From assembly GCF_015686655.1 (NCBI RefSeq), contig NZ_JADPMP010000001.1, forward strand, positions 372,001-436,000: DNA of 64,000 nt, written 5' to 3'. The stretch's first letter is position 1, and each line of letters opens with the position of its first letter. The stretch is from Pontibacter sp. FD36. GTDB lineage: Bacteria > Bacteroidota > Bacteroidia > Cytophagales > Hymenobacteraceae. The notes beneath the pieces are model-generated. The model searched no databases and was not told the DNA's origin. It saw only the letters and a list, made by a program, of their open reading frames with translations. A program made the position numbers and the translations under genes. This document shows, piece by piece, positions 1-9,078 of this stretch.

Positions 1-1
1 C

Positions 2-427
2 GTACCTGGTGTGGGCTTCTATGGCCGCAGCATTGACTTTGAAAGAAACGTGGAAGGTGAAGAAGGCGGCAACTTCGATAACACTACATTTGCCTCACCA
101 GTGATCGAGCTGCCCCTGTTGCTCAAATACAGAGCGAAACGTCGCGGCAACTTCAGGATGTACATGGTGGGTGGTGTAAAAGCCAGCCGTATGCTGGGGA
201 ATACAACCCATACGCAGAATGGCAACCTGCTGCAGGTTAACCGCAACGACTTATCTGTAGAGTATGGCGTGGGGCTGGATATCTTTTATCCATTCTTTAA
301 GTTTGCACCTGAGCTGCGTTACTCTCACGGACTAATGGACCAGAAAAGTACTGCTGGTGGAGAGTACAGTCCGCTGATCGACAGAATGACTACCCGAAAC
401 GTTTCCTTAATCTTCCACTTCGAATAA
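2..427 (+). CDS. porT: PorT-type outer-membrane beta-barrel protein, 3' part only
   Basis: The gene enters the window already in frame, so its start lies upstream. The visible 141 residues alternate polar and hydrophobic positions like a beta-barrel and end in FHFE, a C-terminal aromatic strand typical of outer-membrane barrels. The segment with VEYGVGLDIFYPFFKF followed by APELRYSHGL resembles the conserved C-terminal part of PorT/SprT, a component needed for type IX secretion in Bacteroidota. That assignment rests on recognised family wording, not on an alignment. The stop is one base before the next ATG, so it probably forms an operon with the dehydrogenase that follows. A generic PorT-fold barrel protein is the alternative. 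Confidence 0.6.
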   Translation, partial: VPGVGFYGRSIDFERNVEGEEGGNFDNTTFASPVIELPLLLKYRAKRRGNFRMYMVGGVKASRMLGNTTHTQNGNLLQVNRNDLSVEYGVGLDIFYPFFKFAPELRYSHGLMDQKSTAGGEYSPLIDRMTTRNVSLIFHFE

Positions 428-428
428 C

Positions 429-1181
429 ATGGCACGCATTGCACTTGTAACAGGAGCTACATCAGGTATAGGCCGTGCTACGGCGTTTGCTCTGGCCAAA
501 GCAGGCTATCACATCATTGCAACTGGTCGTAGGGCAGAGCGCCTGCAAGAGCTAAAAGAGCAGATCACGGAGGTGCCGGTGCATACGCTAGCTTTTGATG
601 TGCGCGACCGTGAGGCCGTGCAAGAGGCTATCAGTAGCCTGCCTGCCGACTGGAAAGGTATAGACGTGCTGGTAAACAATGCCGGTAATGCCCACGGTCT
701 GGCGCCGGTACAGAGCGGCAACATAGCCGACTGGGACGCCATGCTCGATATCAATGTGAAGGGGCTGCTCTATGTAACTCACGCTGTACTCCCCCTGATG
801 CTCAACCGCAAAAAGGGCCATATTATCAACATTGGGTCTATTGCTGGCAAAGAGGTGTATGCCAATGGCAACGTGTACTGTGCTTCTAAATTTGCGGTAG
901 ACGCCATCTCCAAAGGAATGCGCATTGACCTGATACAGGAAGGTATTAAAGTATCGGAAGTGAACCCAGGCCTGGTAGAGACGGAGTTCTCTGAGGTGCG
1001 CTTTAAAGGCGACAGAGAACGTGCTGCCGGTGTTTACCAGGGCTATGAGCCACTTCGTGCAGATGATATTGCTGACCTGATCACCTTTATGGTGACGCGT
1101 CCTGCCCATGTGAACATCGCTGAAGTGCTTATCTTACCGGCTGCACAGGCATCTGCCACGGTGCTGAACAAGCAGCTGTAG
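429..1181 (+). CDS. SDR-family NADP-dependent oxidoreductase (YdfG-like)
   Basis: A classical short-chain dehydrogenase of 250 residues, the usual length for the family. The cofactor loop TGATSGIG is at residues 8-15, NNAG at 83-86, and the catalytic Ser137, Tyr150 and Lys154 sit in a YxxxK arrangement (YCASK). The R-R pair after the second strand (TGRR, about residues 32-35) suggests NADP preference. The overall sequence resembles YdfG, which oxidises 3-hydroxy acids and L-allo-threonine or serine; the substrate here is not decided by the sequence. No signal peptide, so it is cytoplasmic. It starts one base after the PorT-like stop. Confidence 0.85.
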   Translation: MARIALVTGATSGIGRATAFALAKAGYHIIATGRRAERLQELKEQITEVPVHTLAFDVRDREAVQEAISSLPADWKGIDVLVNNAGNAHGLAPVQSGNIADWDAMLDINVKGLLYVTHAVLPLMLNRKKGHIINIGSIAGKEVYANGNVYCASKFAVDAISKGMRIDLIQEGIKVSEVNPGLVETEFSEVRFKGDRERAAGVYQGYEPLRADDIADLITFMVTRPAHVNIAEVLILPAAQASATVLNKQL

Positions 1182-1278
1182 CCCTCTTCTTCGACAACCC
1201 ACCCTTGCGGGCAATCGTACCTACAAGGGAAACGTCCGTAAGAGTTGCGGACCTGAGTTGAAGAAAAACAGAAGAGAT

Positions 1279-1539
1279 ATGGCTAATAACAAAGATAACC
1301 AGAACAGACAGAAACCTGACAGTAACGCGAACTCGCAGCCAATGCCAGACGAGTTTTCAAATGAGGCAAACCACAAAGGAGCAGTAGACCTGGGCACGGA
1401 TGGCACAAAGGCCACGGCCAGCCAGCAACAGGGCCAGGGAGCCTGGGGAGCCAAAGACAAAGATAACCGTACAGGTAGCCGAAGCGGCAGCGGTGGCGGA
1501 AGCCAGGGATCCCAAAACAAAACAGGTAAGGAAGATTAA
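1279..1539 (+). CDS. Small hydrophilic protein, unknown function
   Basis: I do not recognise this 86-residue protein. It is very rich in Asn, Gln, Lys, Asp, Gly and Ser, has no hydrophobic segment, and ends in a Gly/Ser-rich tract followed by Lys and Asp, so it is probably disordered. The ATG at 1279 is preferred to an in-frame TTG at 1258 because it follows a purine-rich stretch (GAAGAGAT). It stands alone between the dehydrogenase and a strong terminator. Small disordered proteins of this composition are often stress or stationary-phase proteins in this phylum, but that is only a guess. Confidence 0.55.
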   Translation: MANNKDNQNRQKPDSNANSQPMPDEFSNEANHKGAVDLGTDGTKATASQQQGQGAWGAKDKDNRTGSRSGSGGGSQGSQNKTGKED

Positions 1540-1550
1540 TCTATAAAACA

Positions 1551-1590
1551 CAAAAAAGGAGCCGGCTATACCTAGCCGGCTCCTTTTTTG
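1551..1590. terminator. Bidirectional intrinsic terminator
   Basis: A perfect 11-bp stem (1558-1568 with 1573-1583) flanked by an A-run and a T-run, lying between convergent genes. The 4-base loop lies within CTATACCT, one of the recurring window-wide motifs. Confidence 0.9.
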
Positions 1591-1604
1591 TGCCCAGTTG
1601 TCCG

Positions 1605-3232
1605 CTAGTCAAGGTAATAGCGCAACAGCCATCCCTCTGCGTCAAACTGGTTAGCGGCAGGACTCTGCTCTGTTTTTTGGCGGGTACCTTTGCTCAGGTC
1701 ATAAGTGTTGCGGTATTCCGTGTCCTCTATCCTAATGCGACGGGCCATGGGCTTGCTTCCTTTTACGGTATAGCTATCTTCCCCGGCGCCGCCCCATATC
1801 CTGATTTTTATCTTAGGCCGCACTTCCCCCTTCACTACAAACTCGTCATTGCCGTTGAGGCCGTACAGGTGTATCTCTTTTGTGTCCTTGGCCTGAAATA
1901 TACGGTCAAAGAGCTGTCTTCGCTCTTCGCCATCTTTCTTGGTCTTGTATACCTGAACCCGCACTTCGTTTGCAGACAGCACCTCTATTTCAAAGCGCTC
2001 GTGCTTGTCAGACCCAACCACAACGGCTTCCCTCATTAAACTCTTGTAATATTTTTGAACTGATTTGCCCAGCTTGTCCCGGCGAGACTTTAGTTGGTTC
2101 ATAATGGGAGACGCTGTGAGTTGATAAATGGTGTCGGGCATTTGCCGGAAAGACTGCTCGATCACTTCATCTGTTAGCGCACTACTGACGCTGTCTGCTA
2201 CTTCTGTCCAGTCCTGGTATGTGAGGCCGGCGAGTATGGTTTCATCCAGGTTGCGCCCGCTTCTGTTCAGGTCATCCAGGTTTGTCAGGTTATCGCTGTA
2301 AGTCTGAAAGTGCTTCTTAAGACCAGTGCGCATAAAGAGCCAGGGGATGATCGCATCATTGAGCTTAAAAACACATTGTCACGGTCACGGGGCACGGCCT
2401 GGTATACCTTTACACCGTTCTGCTTATACTGCGCCCAGCGCCAGTTGTCTTCATGTCGGCTCCAGTCACCGATCAGCATGTCGAAGAGGCGGGCCCGCAG
2501 GTAGTATCGGGCGTCTATATCACTATTGTTCTCAAAAAAGCGGTCCTTGAGCATGGCCCTGGTGCTTTTAATATTCTCAGAGCTTCCCATACCTGGCTCA
2601 TCAGACAGGTCATCATCAGGTCTGATCTCAAACAGGGCAACCATGCCGCCGAAGTTTTCCAGGTACTCACCTAGTCTGGGATCGTGCGGTATGTAGACCA
2701 GTTCTGGCTTCGTGTGGTGTATGCCGATGGCCTCGGCCATGGGTGGCAGCACGATAGCGGCATAAGGGTGCGTAGCCGAAGTGGCATCCCGTATGATGTT
2801 AGCCGCATAGCTTTGCTGCCACCTTTCGGGCAGGGCAGTGGCGGGATCTTTGTCAACAGAGCGGAGCACGTACTCTTTACCCTCCGGGTTCTCGAGGCGA
2901 AGGTTCATTGTCTGTCGGCTACCACCTTGCTGTGTTGGTGTCAGGCCCCCTTTTTCAGTGCCCAGGTCAAGCACACGGAAAGAGACAGGAACAGTCCAGG
3001 CGGGGCGGTAGTGCTTGCCATAGAAGAACGTGTGCAGGCGGCTGCGACCATAGTGTTCGCCCACAGCTACTGTCACGGTGCTATCACTGTAGTCAGGTAT
3101 ACCTGCTGTTGATTGAGACGGGGGTGGAACCTGCTGCAGGCTATGCGTATACTTGTTGCCGATGCAGCCGCTAACAAGCATCGCAGATAATAGACTGATC
3201 AGGAATGGTAACCGGTGGTAGGAGGGGCGCAT
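1605..3232 (-). pseudogene. Frameshifted lipoprotein with kinase-like motifs, paralogue of the next gene
   Basis: Two minus-strand frames (2285-3232 and 1605-2333) together match the whole of the intact 533-residue neighbour at 3272-4873. The N-terminal part has a lipobox ending in SGC (Cys23), the DKDP segment, a DWSRH motif and PRDRDNVF. Immediately after DNVF the frame is lost, and the paralogue-like sequence continues one base out of register. The break falls at the A5 run at 2367-2371 on the plus strand, where one missing base explains everything. Restored, the protein would be about the length of its neighbour. Decay, a sequencing error in the homopolymer or transcriptional slippage are all possible. 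Function as for the neighbour: unknown, see there. Confidence 0.8.
3094..3105. repeat. Exact CAGGTATACCTG palindrome, type copy of the dispersed motif
   Basis: A 12-base perfect palindrome inside the frameshifted lipoprotein gene. Half-sites (AGGTATA or TATACCT) are scattered through the whole window. Other copies extended beyond the half-site lie at 463-471, 3559-3568, 12042-12050, 12125-12134, 12756-12764, 17073-17081, 36634-36642 and 60533-60541. Confidence 0.85.
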
Positions 3233-3271
3233 GGGTGTTGGTAAGTTCGTGGGCTGGTGGTGCTGGTTTAC

Positions 3272-4873
3272 TTATTTGTTCCCTTCCCTGTCAAAAGCAT
3301 GTACTCTCACATCGCGGGTGGTTTTGTCTACCGTCTCAGGTCCAAATTCTATCTCGTTGCCACGTTTGGTGTCATACACAATTGTTTTCCGGCGCCAGCT
3401 GTTCACCCGCGATTTGTCCTTTATTTCATCTTCACCGCGGCCACCCACAATCACTACACGGATGCCCTTATTCACTTCGCCACTCACCTCAAACTCATCA
3501 TCCTCAGCCAGACCGTACAGCGAGATCTGCTTTGTTTCGCTGCGCTTGAATACTCGGTGGTATACCTGCTTGTCGTCTGACAAGCGTGTCACTTTTACAG
3601 ATGTTTCTTCGTCGTTCAGGCGCTCTACTTCAAAGCGTTCCTCCTTGTCAGTGCCTACCACAAGCGGATCTTTGGCCAGGTGCATGTAAAACTCCCGCGC
3701 TGCCTGGGGTAACAGGTCGCGACGACTCTTCAGGGTGCGAATGGTTTGCTCCCCGATCTGTGCGTATACCTTGGGCGGGAACTGCCTGACAGCCCTTTCG
3801 ATTACCTCATCCGTTAATGCGGCCTGCAGCTCAGCAGCCAGGTCCTGGTAGTCCTGTAGGGTAAGTTCATTTAGACCGCGGCTGTCGATGAAAGTAGCAT
3901 TCATCATCAAAGCATACACATCCTTATACTTTGGATCGAAGGACTCGAACTTACGTATGGCCCACTTACGGCTAAACAGCCAGGTAATGACACCGTCATC
4001 AAACTTAAAGAAGGCATTGTCACGGTCTTTCGGAATAGCCCGGTAGTGCTTGTTATTGCCGTCGTCATATACTGCCCATTCCCACTGGCCTGCGTGGCGG
4101 TCCCAGTCATTGATGAACAAGTCGAAAAGACGGGCACGGGCAAATTCGCGCTGATCGATAAAGTGATCATCGTCTCCGAACCGCTTTCTCAGCATCTTTT
4201 TGGAGCCGGCAATATCAGTCGCATCGCCAAGCATAGGCGTAATGGTGCGTTCGCTGTCATATTTTTCCTCGATCATAAACACGCCATCCTGAAACCGGTC
4301 ACTGTACTGGCCGAAAGTAGTGTCGTTGGGGAGCACATAAACCAATTCGGGCTTGGAGTGTGCTATACCCGCAGCCTCTGCCATGGTAGGCAGCACAATA
4401 GCGGCATAGGGGTTTATGGCTGAGGTCTGGTCGCGGAGCACATCAGCAACAAAGGTATTGCGCCAGAACTTGGGCAGTATACCGGCCGGGTCTTTGTCCA
4501 GGGAACGCAGGGCGTAGGTAAAGCCATTGTCATCTATCAAGGTAAGGCTGGTGGTCTGCATGCCTCCCCCGAGCTTTTCGATGGAGAGCCCGCCCTTGGC
4601 TGTTTTCATATCAAACACCTTGACAGTAACGGGAGTGGCCCATACGTCGCGGTAATGCTTGCCCCAGAAGAAATTGTGAAATCCAGTGCGCTTGTAGTGC
4701 TGGCCAGCCATCACGGTTACACTGTCTACATCAGTAGGGGAAGCAGCCTTCAGCTGCTGATAGCGGTCCTGGTCAACAACGGGTGTTTTAGCGAAGAAAT
4801 TCTTGCGGGCACAACCCGAAGAAAATAGAACAATGCACGTGAGTGATAAAACGTGCAGGTAGTAGCTTTTCAT
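3272..4873 (-). CDS. Lipoprotein with kinase-like catalytic motifs, unknown function
   Basis: A 533-residue protein with a lipoprotein signal (FSSGC, Cys21), so it is exported and lipid-anchored. It resembles a region found in large Bacteroidota outer-membrane proteins that join a metallophosphoesterase to a BamA-like barrel, but here neither domain is present. Visible motifs in order: ALRSLDKDP at 121-129, a hinge-like FMIEEKY near 199-205, NDWDRH at 255-260, and PKDRDNAF at 281-288. The spacing of DRH and DRDNAF recalls the catalytic and metal-binding loops of HipA, CotH and Fam20-type atypical kinases; this is inference. The C-terminal 150 residues look beta-rich. It lies 39 bases upstream of its frameshifted paralogue on the same strand, so the pair is a tandem duplication. 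Confidence 0.75.
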   Translation of the reverse strand: MKSYYLHVLSLTCIVLFSSGCARKNFFAKTPVVDQDRYQQLKAASPTDVDSVTVMAGQHYKRTGFHNFFWGKHYRDVWATPVTVKVFDMKTAKGGLSIEKLGGGMQTTSLTLIDDNGFTYALRSLDKDPAGILPKFWRNTFVADVLRDQTSAINPYAAIVLPTMAEAAGIAHSKPELVYVLPNDTTFGQYSDRFQDGVFMIEEKYDSERTITPMLGDATDIAGSKKMLRKRFGDDDHFIDQREFARARLFDLFINDWDRHAGQWEWAVYDDGNNKHYRAIPKDRDNAFFKFDDGVITWLFSRKWAIRKFESFDPKYKDVYALMMNATFIDSRGLNELTLQDYQDLAAELQAALTDEVIERAVRQFPPKVYAQIGEQTIRTLKSRRDLLPQAAREFYMHLAKDPLVVGTDKEERFEVERLNDEETSVKVTRLSDDKQVYHRVFKRSETKQISLYGLAEDDEFEVSGEVNKGIRVVIVGGRGEDEIKDKSRVNSWRRKTIVYDTKRGNEIEFGPETVDKTTRDVRVHAFDREGNK

Positions 4874-4970
4874 GCAGAGTATGTTATCAAATTTGTCTGC
4901 CTATCTAACGTAAATCAGCGTTAATGTTTACAGGCAGACGAATGATATATGGTACAAACCAGATTTTAGT

Positions 4971-5004
4971 ACAAAAGCATGCTATCAGGATGGCATGCTT
5001 TTGT
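4971..5004. terminator. Hairpin, probable bidirectional terminator
   Basis: A perfect 12-bp stem, ACAAAAGCATGC paired with its complement, around a 10-base loop. It sits between the lipoprotein start and the decayed gene at 5129. Confidence 0.6.
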
Positions 5005-5128
5005 GGACTATCGGTCTTTTGTCTCTTTCTCTGAAAGCTCTGTTCCCCGATTTAATCTTGTGTTTTTTACTGCGTTGAAATCATCGGGCGTTTGGTTAAT
5101 CTCTACATTAGGTACTAGCGTACTGAGA

Positions 5129-5332
5129 CTAGCTTCTGTCAGGGAAGCAAATGTGTGTAGCTGAAGTGATGTTGAAGACATTGGTCCGCTTGTCATAGTT
5201 TACAGATGCATGCAGCCCCTGCCCAAAGCCTTCAATAAAAATGGATTTTTTATGACCTTCAGACAATGTCGTATGAGCATTTACTAAGAAAGTGCAGCTA
5301 GCCAGGGATAGTAAAAGGAGTAATTTCCTCAT
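5129..5332 (-). pseudogene. Remnant of a secreted or outer-membrane protein gene
   Basis: A 67-codon frame beginning at ATG 5332 with a clear signal peptide (RKLLLLLSLASCTFLVNAH) followed by KKSIFIEGFGQGLHASVNYD. That wording matches the N-terminus of small Bacteroidota outer-membrane proteins that begin with K-S-[IV]-F-[IL]-E-G and a first barrel strand. The family normally continues for another 120-150 residues, whereas here it runs out of frame and no further barrel strand can be read. I interpret it as the 5' end of a truncated gene; a genuine very short secreted peptide is possible. Confidence 0.4.
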
Positions 5333-5463
5333 CAAGTTTGATTTAGATGGTATAAGGTACGGCATGCCAAAGCAGGTATGGCTATTCTGTGTCTGGAAGA
5401 GCTCGGTTGCTTTCGGATAGTCAATGTGCCTTAAACTTAATGCTTTACGAACCTCTAAAACAA

Positions 5464-5496
5464 AAAGCCCCGACCAGATATACCGGTCGGGGCTTT
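5464..5496. terminator. Intrinsic terminator downstream of typA
   Basis: A 12-bp perfect stem, AAAGCCCCGACC with GGTCGGGGCTTT, and a 9-base loop; it lies just after the typA stop (minus strand) and would also work in the other direction. Confidence 0.85.
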
Positions 5497-5518
5497 AATT
5501 AATGAGGATAGGCTATAC

Positions 5519-7330
5519 CTACGCTACTTCTTCTTTCTTGCTCATGCGGTTACGCTCGTTCTCGTCGAGGTAGATCTTACGCATACGCAGGCTCTTTGGC
5601 GTCACTTCCAGGTACTCATCCTTCTGGATGTATTCCATGGCTTCTTCCAGCGAGAAGTTCTTAGCAGGAGCGATCTTGGTGTTGTCGTCAGAACCAGAAG
5701 CACGCATGTTCGTCAGCTTCTTGCCCTTCTGGATGTTCACCGTGATATCGTTCTGGCGGTTGTGCTCACCGATTACCTGACCCATGTATACATCTACACC
5801 CGGATCAACGAAGAATACACCTCTGTCCTGCAGTTTGTCGATAGAGTAAGCAGTACCAGGACCTGTTTCCATTGAGATGATAGAACCGTTGTTACGGCCA
5901 GGTATAGCACCTTTGTACGGCTCGTAGGCCAGGAAGCGGTGGTTCATGATCGCCTCACCAGCAGTGGCCGTCAGCACGTTGTTACGCAGGCCGATCAGAC
6001 CGCGGGCTGGGATGTTGAACTCCAGGTGCTGTAGGTCGCCTTTTGGCTCCATGATCGTCAGTTCACCTTTACGCATCGATACCAGCTCGATTACCTTACC
6101 AGCAGTTTCTTCCGGCACGTCTACTACCAGGTGCTCGATTGGCTCGTGGCGCTGACCATCGATTTCTTTATAAATTACCTGTGGCTGACCAACCTGCAGT
6201 TCGTAACCTTCACGACGCATCGTTTCGATCAGTACTGACAAGTGAAGGATACCACGACCAAATACCAGGAAGGTGTCTTCACGGTCGGTTTCCTGTACGC
6301 GCAGGGCCAGGTTTTTCTCAGTTTCTTTGAACAGGCGGTCACGCAGGTGGCGCGATGTCACGAACTTGCCCTCTTTACCGAAGAAAGGAGAGTTATTGAT
6401 CGTGAAGAGCATGTTCATGGTAGGCTCGTCAATAGAGATACGCTCCATTGCCTCAGGGTTCTCTGCATCAGCGATAGTATCACCAATGTCGAAGCCCTCT
6501 ATACCTGTCACAGCGCAAATCTCGCCGGCAGATACTTCCTGTACCGTTTTCTTGCCAAGGCCTTCAAAAACCTGAAGTTCTTTGATACGACCTTTCTTAA
6601 TGCTACCATCTGCCTTCATCAAGCTAATCGGCATACCTTCTTTCAGCGTACCACGGTGCACACGACCGATAGCGATACGTCCTACGAAAGAAGAGTAGTC
6701 AAGTGAAGTGATCTGCATTTGCGGCGTTCCTTCACGGAATGGAGCGGCAGGGATCACATCAATGATAGCATCCAGCAGTGGCGTGATGTTATCAGTTGGC
6801 TGCGTCCAGTCAGTGCTCATCCAACCCTGCTTCGAAGAACCGTAAAGCGTCGTGAAGTCCAGCTGGTCTTCTGTAGCCTCCAGGTTGAACATCAGGTCGA
6901 ACACCTGCTCGTGCACTTCATCAGGACGGCAGTTTTCTTTGTCTACTTTGTTTACTACTACGATCGGCTTCAGGCCCAGCTGAATCGCTTTGCCCAATAC
7001 GAAACGTGTCTGTGGCATGGCACCTTCGAAGGCATCCACCAAAAGGAGTACACCATCAGCCATCTTGAGTACACGCTCTACCTCACCGCCGAAGTCGGCG
7101 TGACCAGGTGTGTCGATGATGTTGATCTTAACATCCTTGTAACGAACCGATACGTTCTTGGAAACGATCGTGATACCGCGCTCGCGCTCCAGGTCATTGT
7201 TGTCCAGAATGAGGTCGTCAAAGTGCTGGTGGTCAGCAAATAGCTTTGAAGCGTGGATGATCTTGTCCACGAGCGTTGTCTTGCCGTGGTCTACGTGTGC
7301 GATAATCGCGATATTTCGAATATTTTGCAT
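5519..7330 (-). CDS. typA: Ribosome-associated GTPase TypA/BipA
   Basis: A 603-residue translational GTPase of the EF-G-like family that binds the ribosome and helps late 50S assembly and stress adaptation. G1 AHVDHGKT is at residues 11-18, the effector RGIT at 51-54, G3 DTPGH at 73-77 and G4 NKVD at 127-130. The length and the C-terminal TypA-specific region (with [10 protein letters not shown] and the [12 protein letters not shown] stretch) separate it from EF-G and LepA. I choose ATG 7330 because the residues before it in the longer frame are not conserved-looking and the -7 element at 7351-7358 would lie inside a longer reading frame. Monocistronic, with its own terminator. Confidence 0.97.
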   Translation of the reverse strand: MQNIRNIAIIAHVDHGKTTLVDKIIHASKLFADHQHFDDLILDNNDLERERGITIVSKNVSVRYKDVKINIIDTPGHADFGGEVERVLKMADGVLLLVDAFEGAMPQTRFVLGKAIQLGLKPIVVVNKVDKENCRPDEVHEQVFDLMFNLEATEDQLDFTTLYGSSKQGWMSTDWTQPTDNITPLLDAIIDVIPAAPFREGTPQMQITSLDYSSFVGRIAIGRVHRGTLKEGMPISLMKADGSIKKGRIKELQVFEGLGKKTVQEVSAGEICAVTGIEGFDIGDTIADAENPEAMERISIDEPTMNMLFTINNSPFFGKEGKFVTSRHLRDRLFKETEKNLALRVQETDREDTFLVFGRGILHLSVLIETMRREGYELQVGQPQVIYKEIDGQRHEPIEHLVVDVPEETAGKVIELVSMRKGELTIMEPKGDLQHLEFNIPARGLIGLRNNVLTATAGEAIMNHRFLAYEPYKGAIPGRNNGSIISMETGPGTAYSIDKLQDRGVFFVDPGVDVYMGQVIGEHNRQNDITVNIQKGKKLTNMRASGSDDNTKIAPAKNFSLEEAMEYIQKDEYLEVTPKSLRMRKIYLDENERNRMSKKEEVA

Positions 7331-7350
7331 TGAATTGATTTTTCGAGGTG

Positions 7351-7358
7351 CAAAGGTA
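7351..7358 (-). promoter_or_regulatory. Candidate -7 box for typA (TACCTTTG)
   Basis: On the minus strand this reads TACCTTTG, an exact TAnnTTTG, 20 bases before the typA ATG. I see no good -33 TTTG at the usual distance. Confidence 0.45.
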
Positions 7359-7543
7359 TGAAAAAGCCTTCGCATTTATAGTAGTCCGCTCGAAATAAAC
7401 AGGTTAGGTAATTATTAAATCTTCTCTCTCAGCACGATGACTAAGGTTATGGAGCAAACATTATGTGTGCTGGCTTTGTTCAATTAGGTATAAAATAATC
7501 AAAAGAGGCCTGTTTTTTGCTCTTGTACTACGTAAACAACTGT

Positions 7544-8092
7544 ATGAAAATGTTTTATATCTATACCTTGCTGTTGCTGCTGAGCCTACCCGCCTGCGGA
7601 CAACAGGACCAGCCTATCACCGATTCTGAAGCCATTGTGGCAGGATCGGAGGATGTAAGTGCCTCCCAAAACGGCAACTCAAAGAAATCAAAGCAAAGCT
7701 ACGAGATCAACAAAACCGAAGCGGAATGGAAAAAGCAGCTTACACCTGAGCAATACTATGTACTGCGCAAGAAAGGAACAGAGCGGGCTTTCAGTGGAAA
7801 GTACAATGATCATAAAGAAAAAGGCGTCTATACCTGTGCTGCCTGCGGTAATGAAGTATTCGCCTCTGACACCAAGTTCGACTCCGGCACCGGCTGGCCA
7901 AGTTTCTTTAAACCGATCTCCAGCAAAAATGTGCGTGAAGTAGCTGACCGTAGCATGGGCATGGTGCGCACCGAAGTTGTCTGCGGTCGCTGCGGCGGAC
8001 ACTTAGGACATGTATTCGACGACGGACCTAAGCCAACCGGACTGCGTTACTGCCTCAACTCGGTAGCGTTAGGGTTTAAGAAAGCGGAGTAG
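7544..8092 (+). CDS. msrB: Peptide-methionine (R)-S-oxide reductase MsrB, lipoprotein form
   Basis: Reduces methionine-R-sulfoxide in oxidised proteins. The MsrB domain fills residues 60-180: zinc ligands Cys98, Cys101, Cys147 and Cys150, the GTGWPSF motif at 115-121, and the catalytic Cys170 in RYCLNS. Unlike cytosolic MsrB (about 140 residues) it has an N-terminal lipoprotein signal, [10 protein letters not shown] with lipidated Cys18, plus a Ser/Asn-rich linker, so it should act at the cell envelope on exported proteins. ATG 7544 is preferred to upstream TTG because it gives a compact signal peptide. No operon partner. Confidence 0.95.
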   Translation: MKMFYIYTLLLLLSLPACGQQDQPITDSEAIVAGSEDVSASQNGNSKKSKQSYEINKTEAEWKKQLTPEQYYVLRKKGTERAFSGKYNDHKEKGVYTCAACGNEVFASDTKFDSGTGWPSFFKPISSKNVREVADRSMGMVRTEVVCGRCGGHLGHVFDDGPKPTGLRYCLNSVALGFKKAE

Positions 8093-8250
8093 GTTTAATT
8101 GTTAAATTATTGATGGTTAGGATGTTGTCTGAGATTGGTCAACCTGCCTCTGCTCTCAGCTGGGATTCTAATGCACGATTCGGAATGGTCGTGATCTGTA
8201 CTTGCAAATCCCTTTAATCATCCAACAATTTAACCATTTAACAATTTAGC
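8093..8250. repeat. Intergenic imperfect palindrome of short near-repeats
   Basis: After the msrB stop, a TTTAATTGTTAAATTATTGATGGTT-like arm (about 8093-8121, quoted here only by character) faces a complementary CAACAATTTAACCATTTAAC-type arm at 8222-8250. The remainder to 8340 is more low-complexity sequence of the AACTCTTAACTC type. One of a family in the window, see 13877, 14719, 22793, 34341 and 57321. Confidence 0.55.
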
Positions 8251-8343
8251 CCTTCAATCATCCCAAACTCATAACTCTCAAACTATTTAACTCTTAACTC
8301 TCTTACCCCGTATTTTCTATCCAACACTAACGAGACAACAGAC

Positions 8344-8607
8344 ATGAACAAACTACACTCCGAAGCGGATAATATAGAAAATGTGGCGCAGTGCATCATG
8401 GGTGCCTTCAGGGAACATAACATAGAGGCTGGCAGCGTGCTGTCGTACCAGGAGCTATACCCATACCTGCAGGAACGCTACCCTAAATACAAAGATGTGC
8501 AGAAAGAGGCTGAGCATCATCTAGCCAAGCTCGCCTGGGTGACGCCGGCACCTGAGGGCCTGATGCTCACACAGGTCGGGCAGCAGAACCTGAAGGATAA
8601 TAATTAA
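8344..8607 (+). CDS. Small conserved-looking protein, unknown function
   Basis: An 87-residue soluble protein that I do not recognise. It has mixed composition, predicted mostly helical, with QELYPYLQERYPKY at about 46-59 and a C-terminal LTQVGQQNL that recalls the winged-helix end of small DNA-binding or YjhX-like proteins; that resemblance is weak. ATG start, no signal peptide. The codon usage matches neighbouring genes, which supports it being a true gene. It lies alone between msrB and a lipoprotein gene. Confidence 0.55.
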   Translation: MNKLHSEADNIENVAQCIMGAFREHNIEAGSVLSYQELYPYLQERYPKYKDVQKEAEHHLAKLAWVTPAPEGLMLTQVGQQNLKDNN

Positions 8608-8697
8608 GAGTACGTTCTTTTATACTTTTTCATCCGTATACATAGTATAAGGTGTTTTAACCGACATCTTTATTTTACTATTTTAAGACGAAACAAG

Positions 8698-9033
8698 ATG
8701 AAAAGGTATAGAAGCTGGATAGGGGGCATCGTGCTGCTGGGGGCTATGAGCTGTACCTCGCTATCGGAAGGAGGGGGAGGTACTTTAGCGCCTGATCCTG
8801 GTCATACGCAGCGGGTCAGAGTAAGCGAAGGTGATCCGGTACGTAGGCAAATGTATGAGCAGGCAAGCGACATAAATCGCAAGCGCAACATTGAAGAGTA
8901 CGATCGGAATGCGCCGGTTAACCTGCCTCCCGAAGTAAGGCCGCAGCAACTGCCCCATGCCCCAGTGGATTCCACACGGCACCGTGTCCTGCGTATACTT
9001 CCTACCAGGCCGCCAGTCGGTAATAATAACTAA
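8698..9033 (+). CDS. Small lipoprotein, unknown function
   Basis: A 111-residue protein with an N-terminal hydrophobic segment and a lipobox LGAMSC (Cys19), followed by a Gly-rich linker SEGGGGT. The mature part is polar and Pro/Arg-rich with no recognisable domain. It is likely anchored in the inner or outer membrane facing the periplasm. Followed at once by a strong bidirectional terminator that it shares with the convergent gene at 9077. Function not inferable. Confidence 0.65.
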   Translation: MKRYRSWIGGIVLLGAMSCTSLSEGGGGTLAPDPGHTQRVRVSEGDPVRRQMYEQASDINRKRNIEEYDRNAPVNLPPEVRPQQLPHAPVDSTRHRVLRILPTRPPVGNNN

Positions 9034-9038
9034 GGTAT

Positions 9039-9078
9039 AAACGAGAAGCGCTGCCCTTCCAGGCAGCGCTTCTCGTTT
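9039..9078. terminator. Bidirectional terminator between convergent genes
   Basis: A perfect 17-bp stem (9039-9055 with 9062-9078) around CTTCCA, flanked by A and T runs. It overlaps the stop codon of the minus-strand gene ending at 9077. Confidence 0.92.

Noticed and set aside
588..1109. A 173-codon frame opposite the SDR gene
   Set aside because: It lies antisense to a clear dehydrogenase and shows no family features.
5008..5196. A 62-codon minus-strand frame beside the outer-membrane remnant
   Set aside because: No signal or domain; it overlaps the remnant in another frame.
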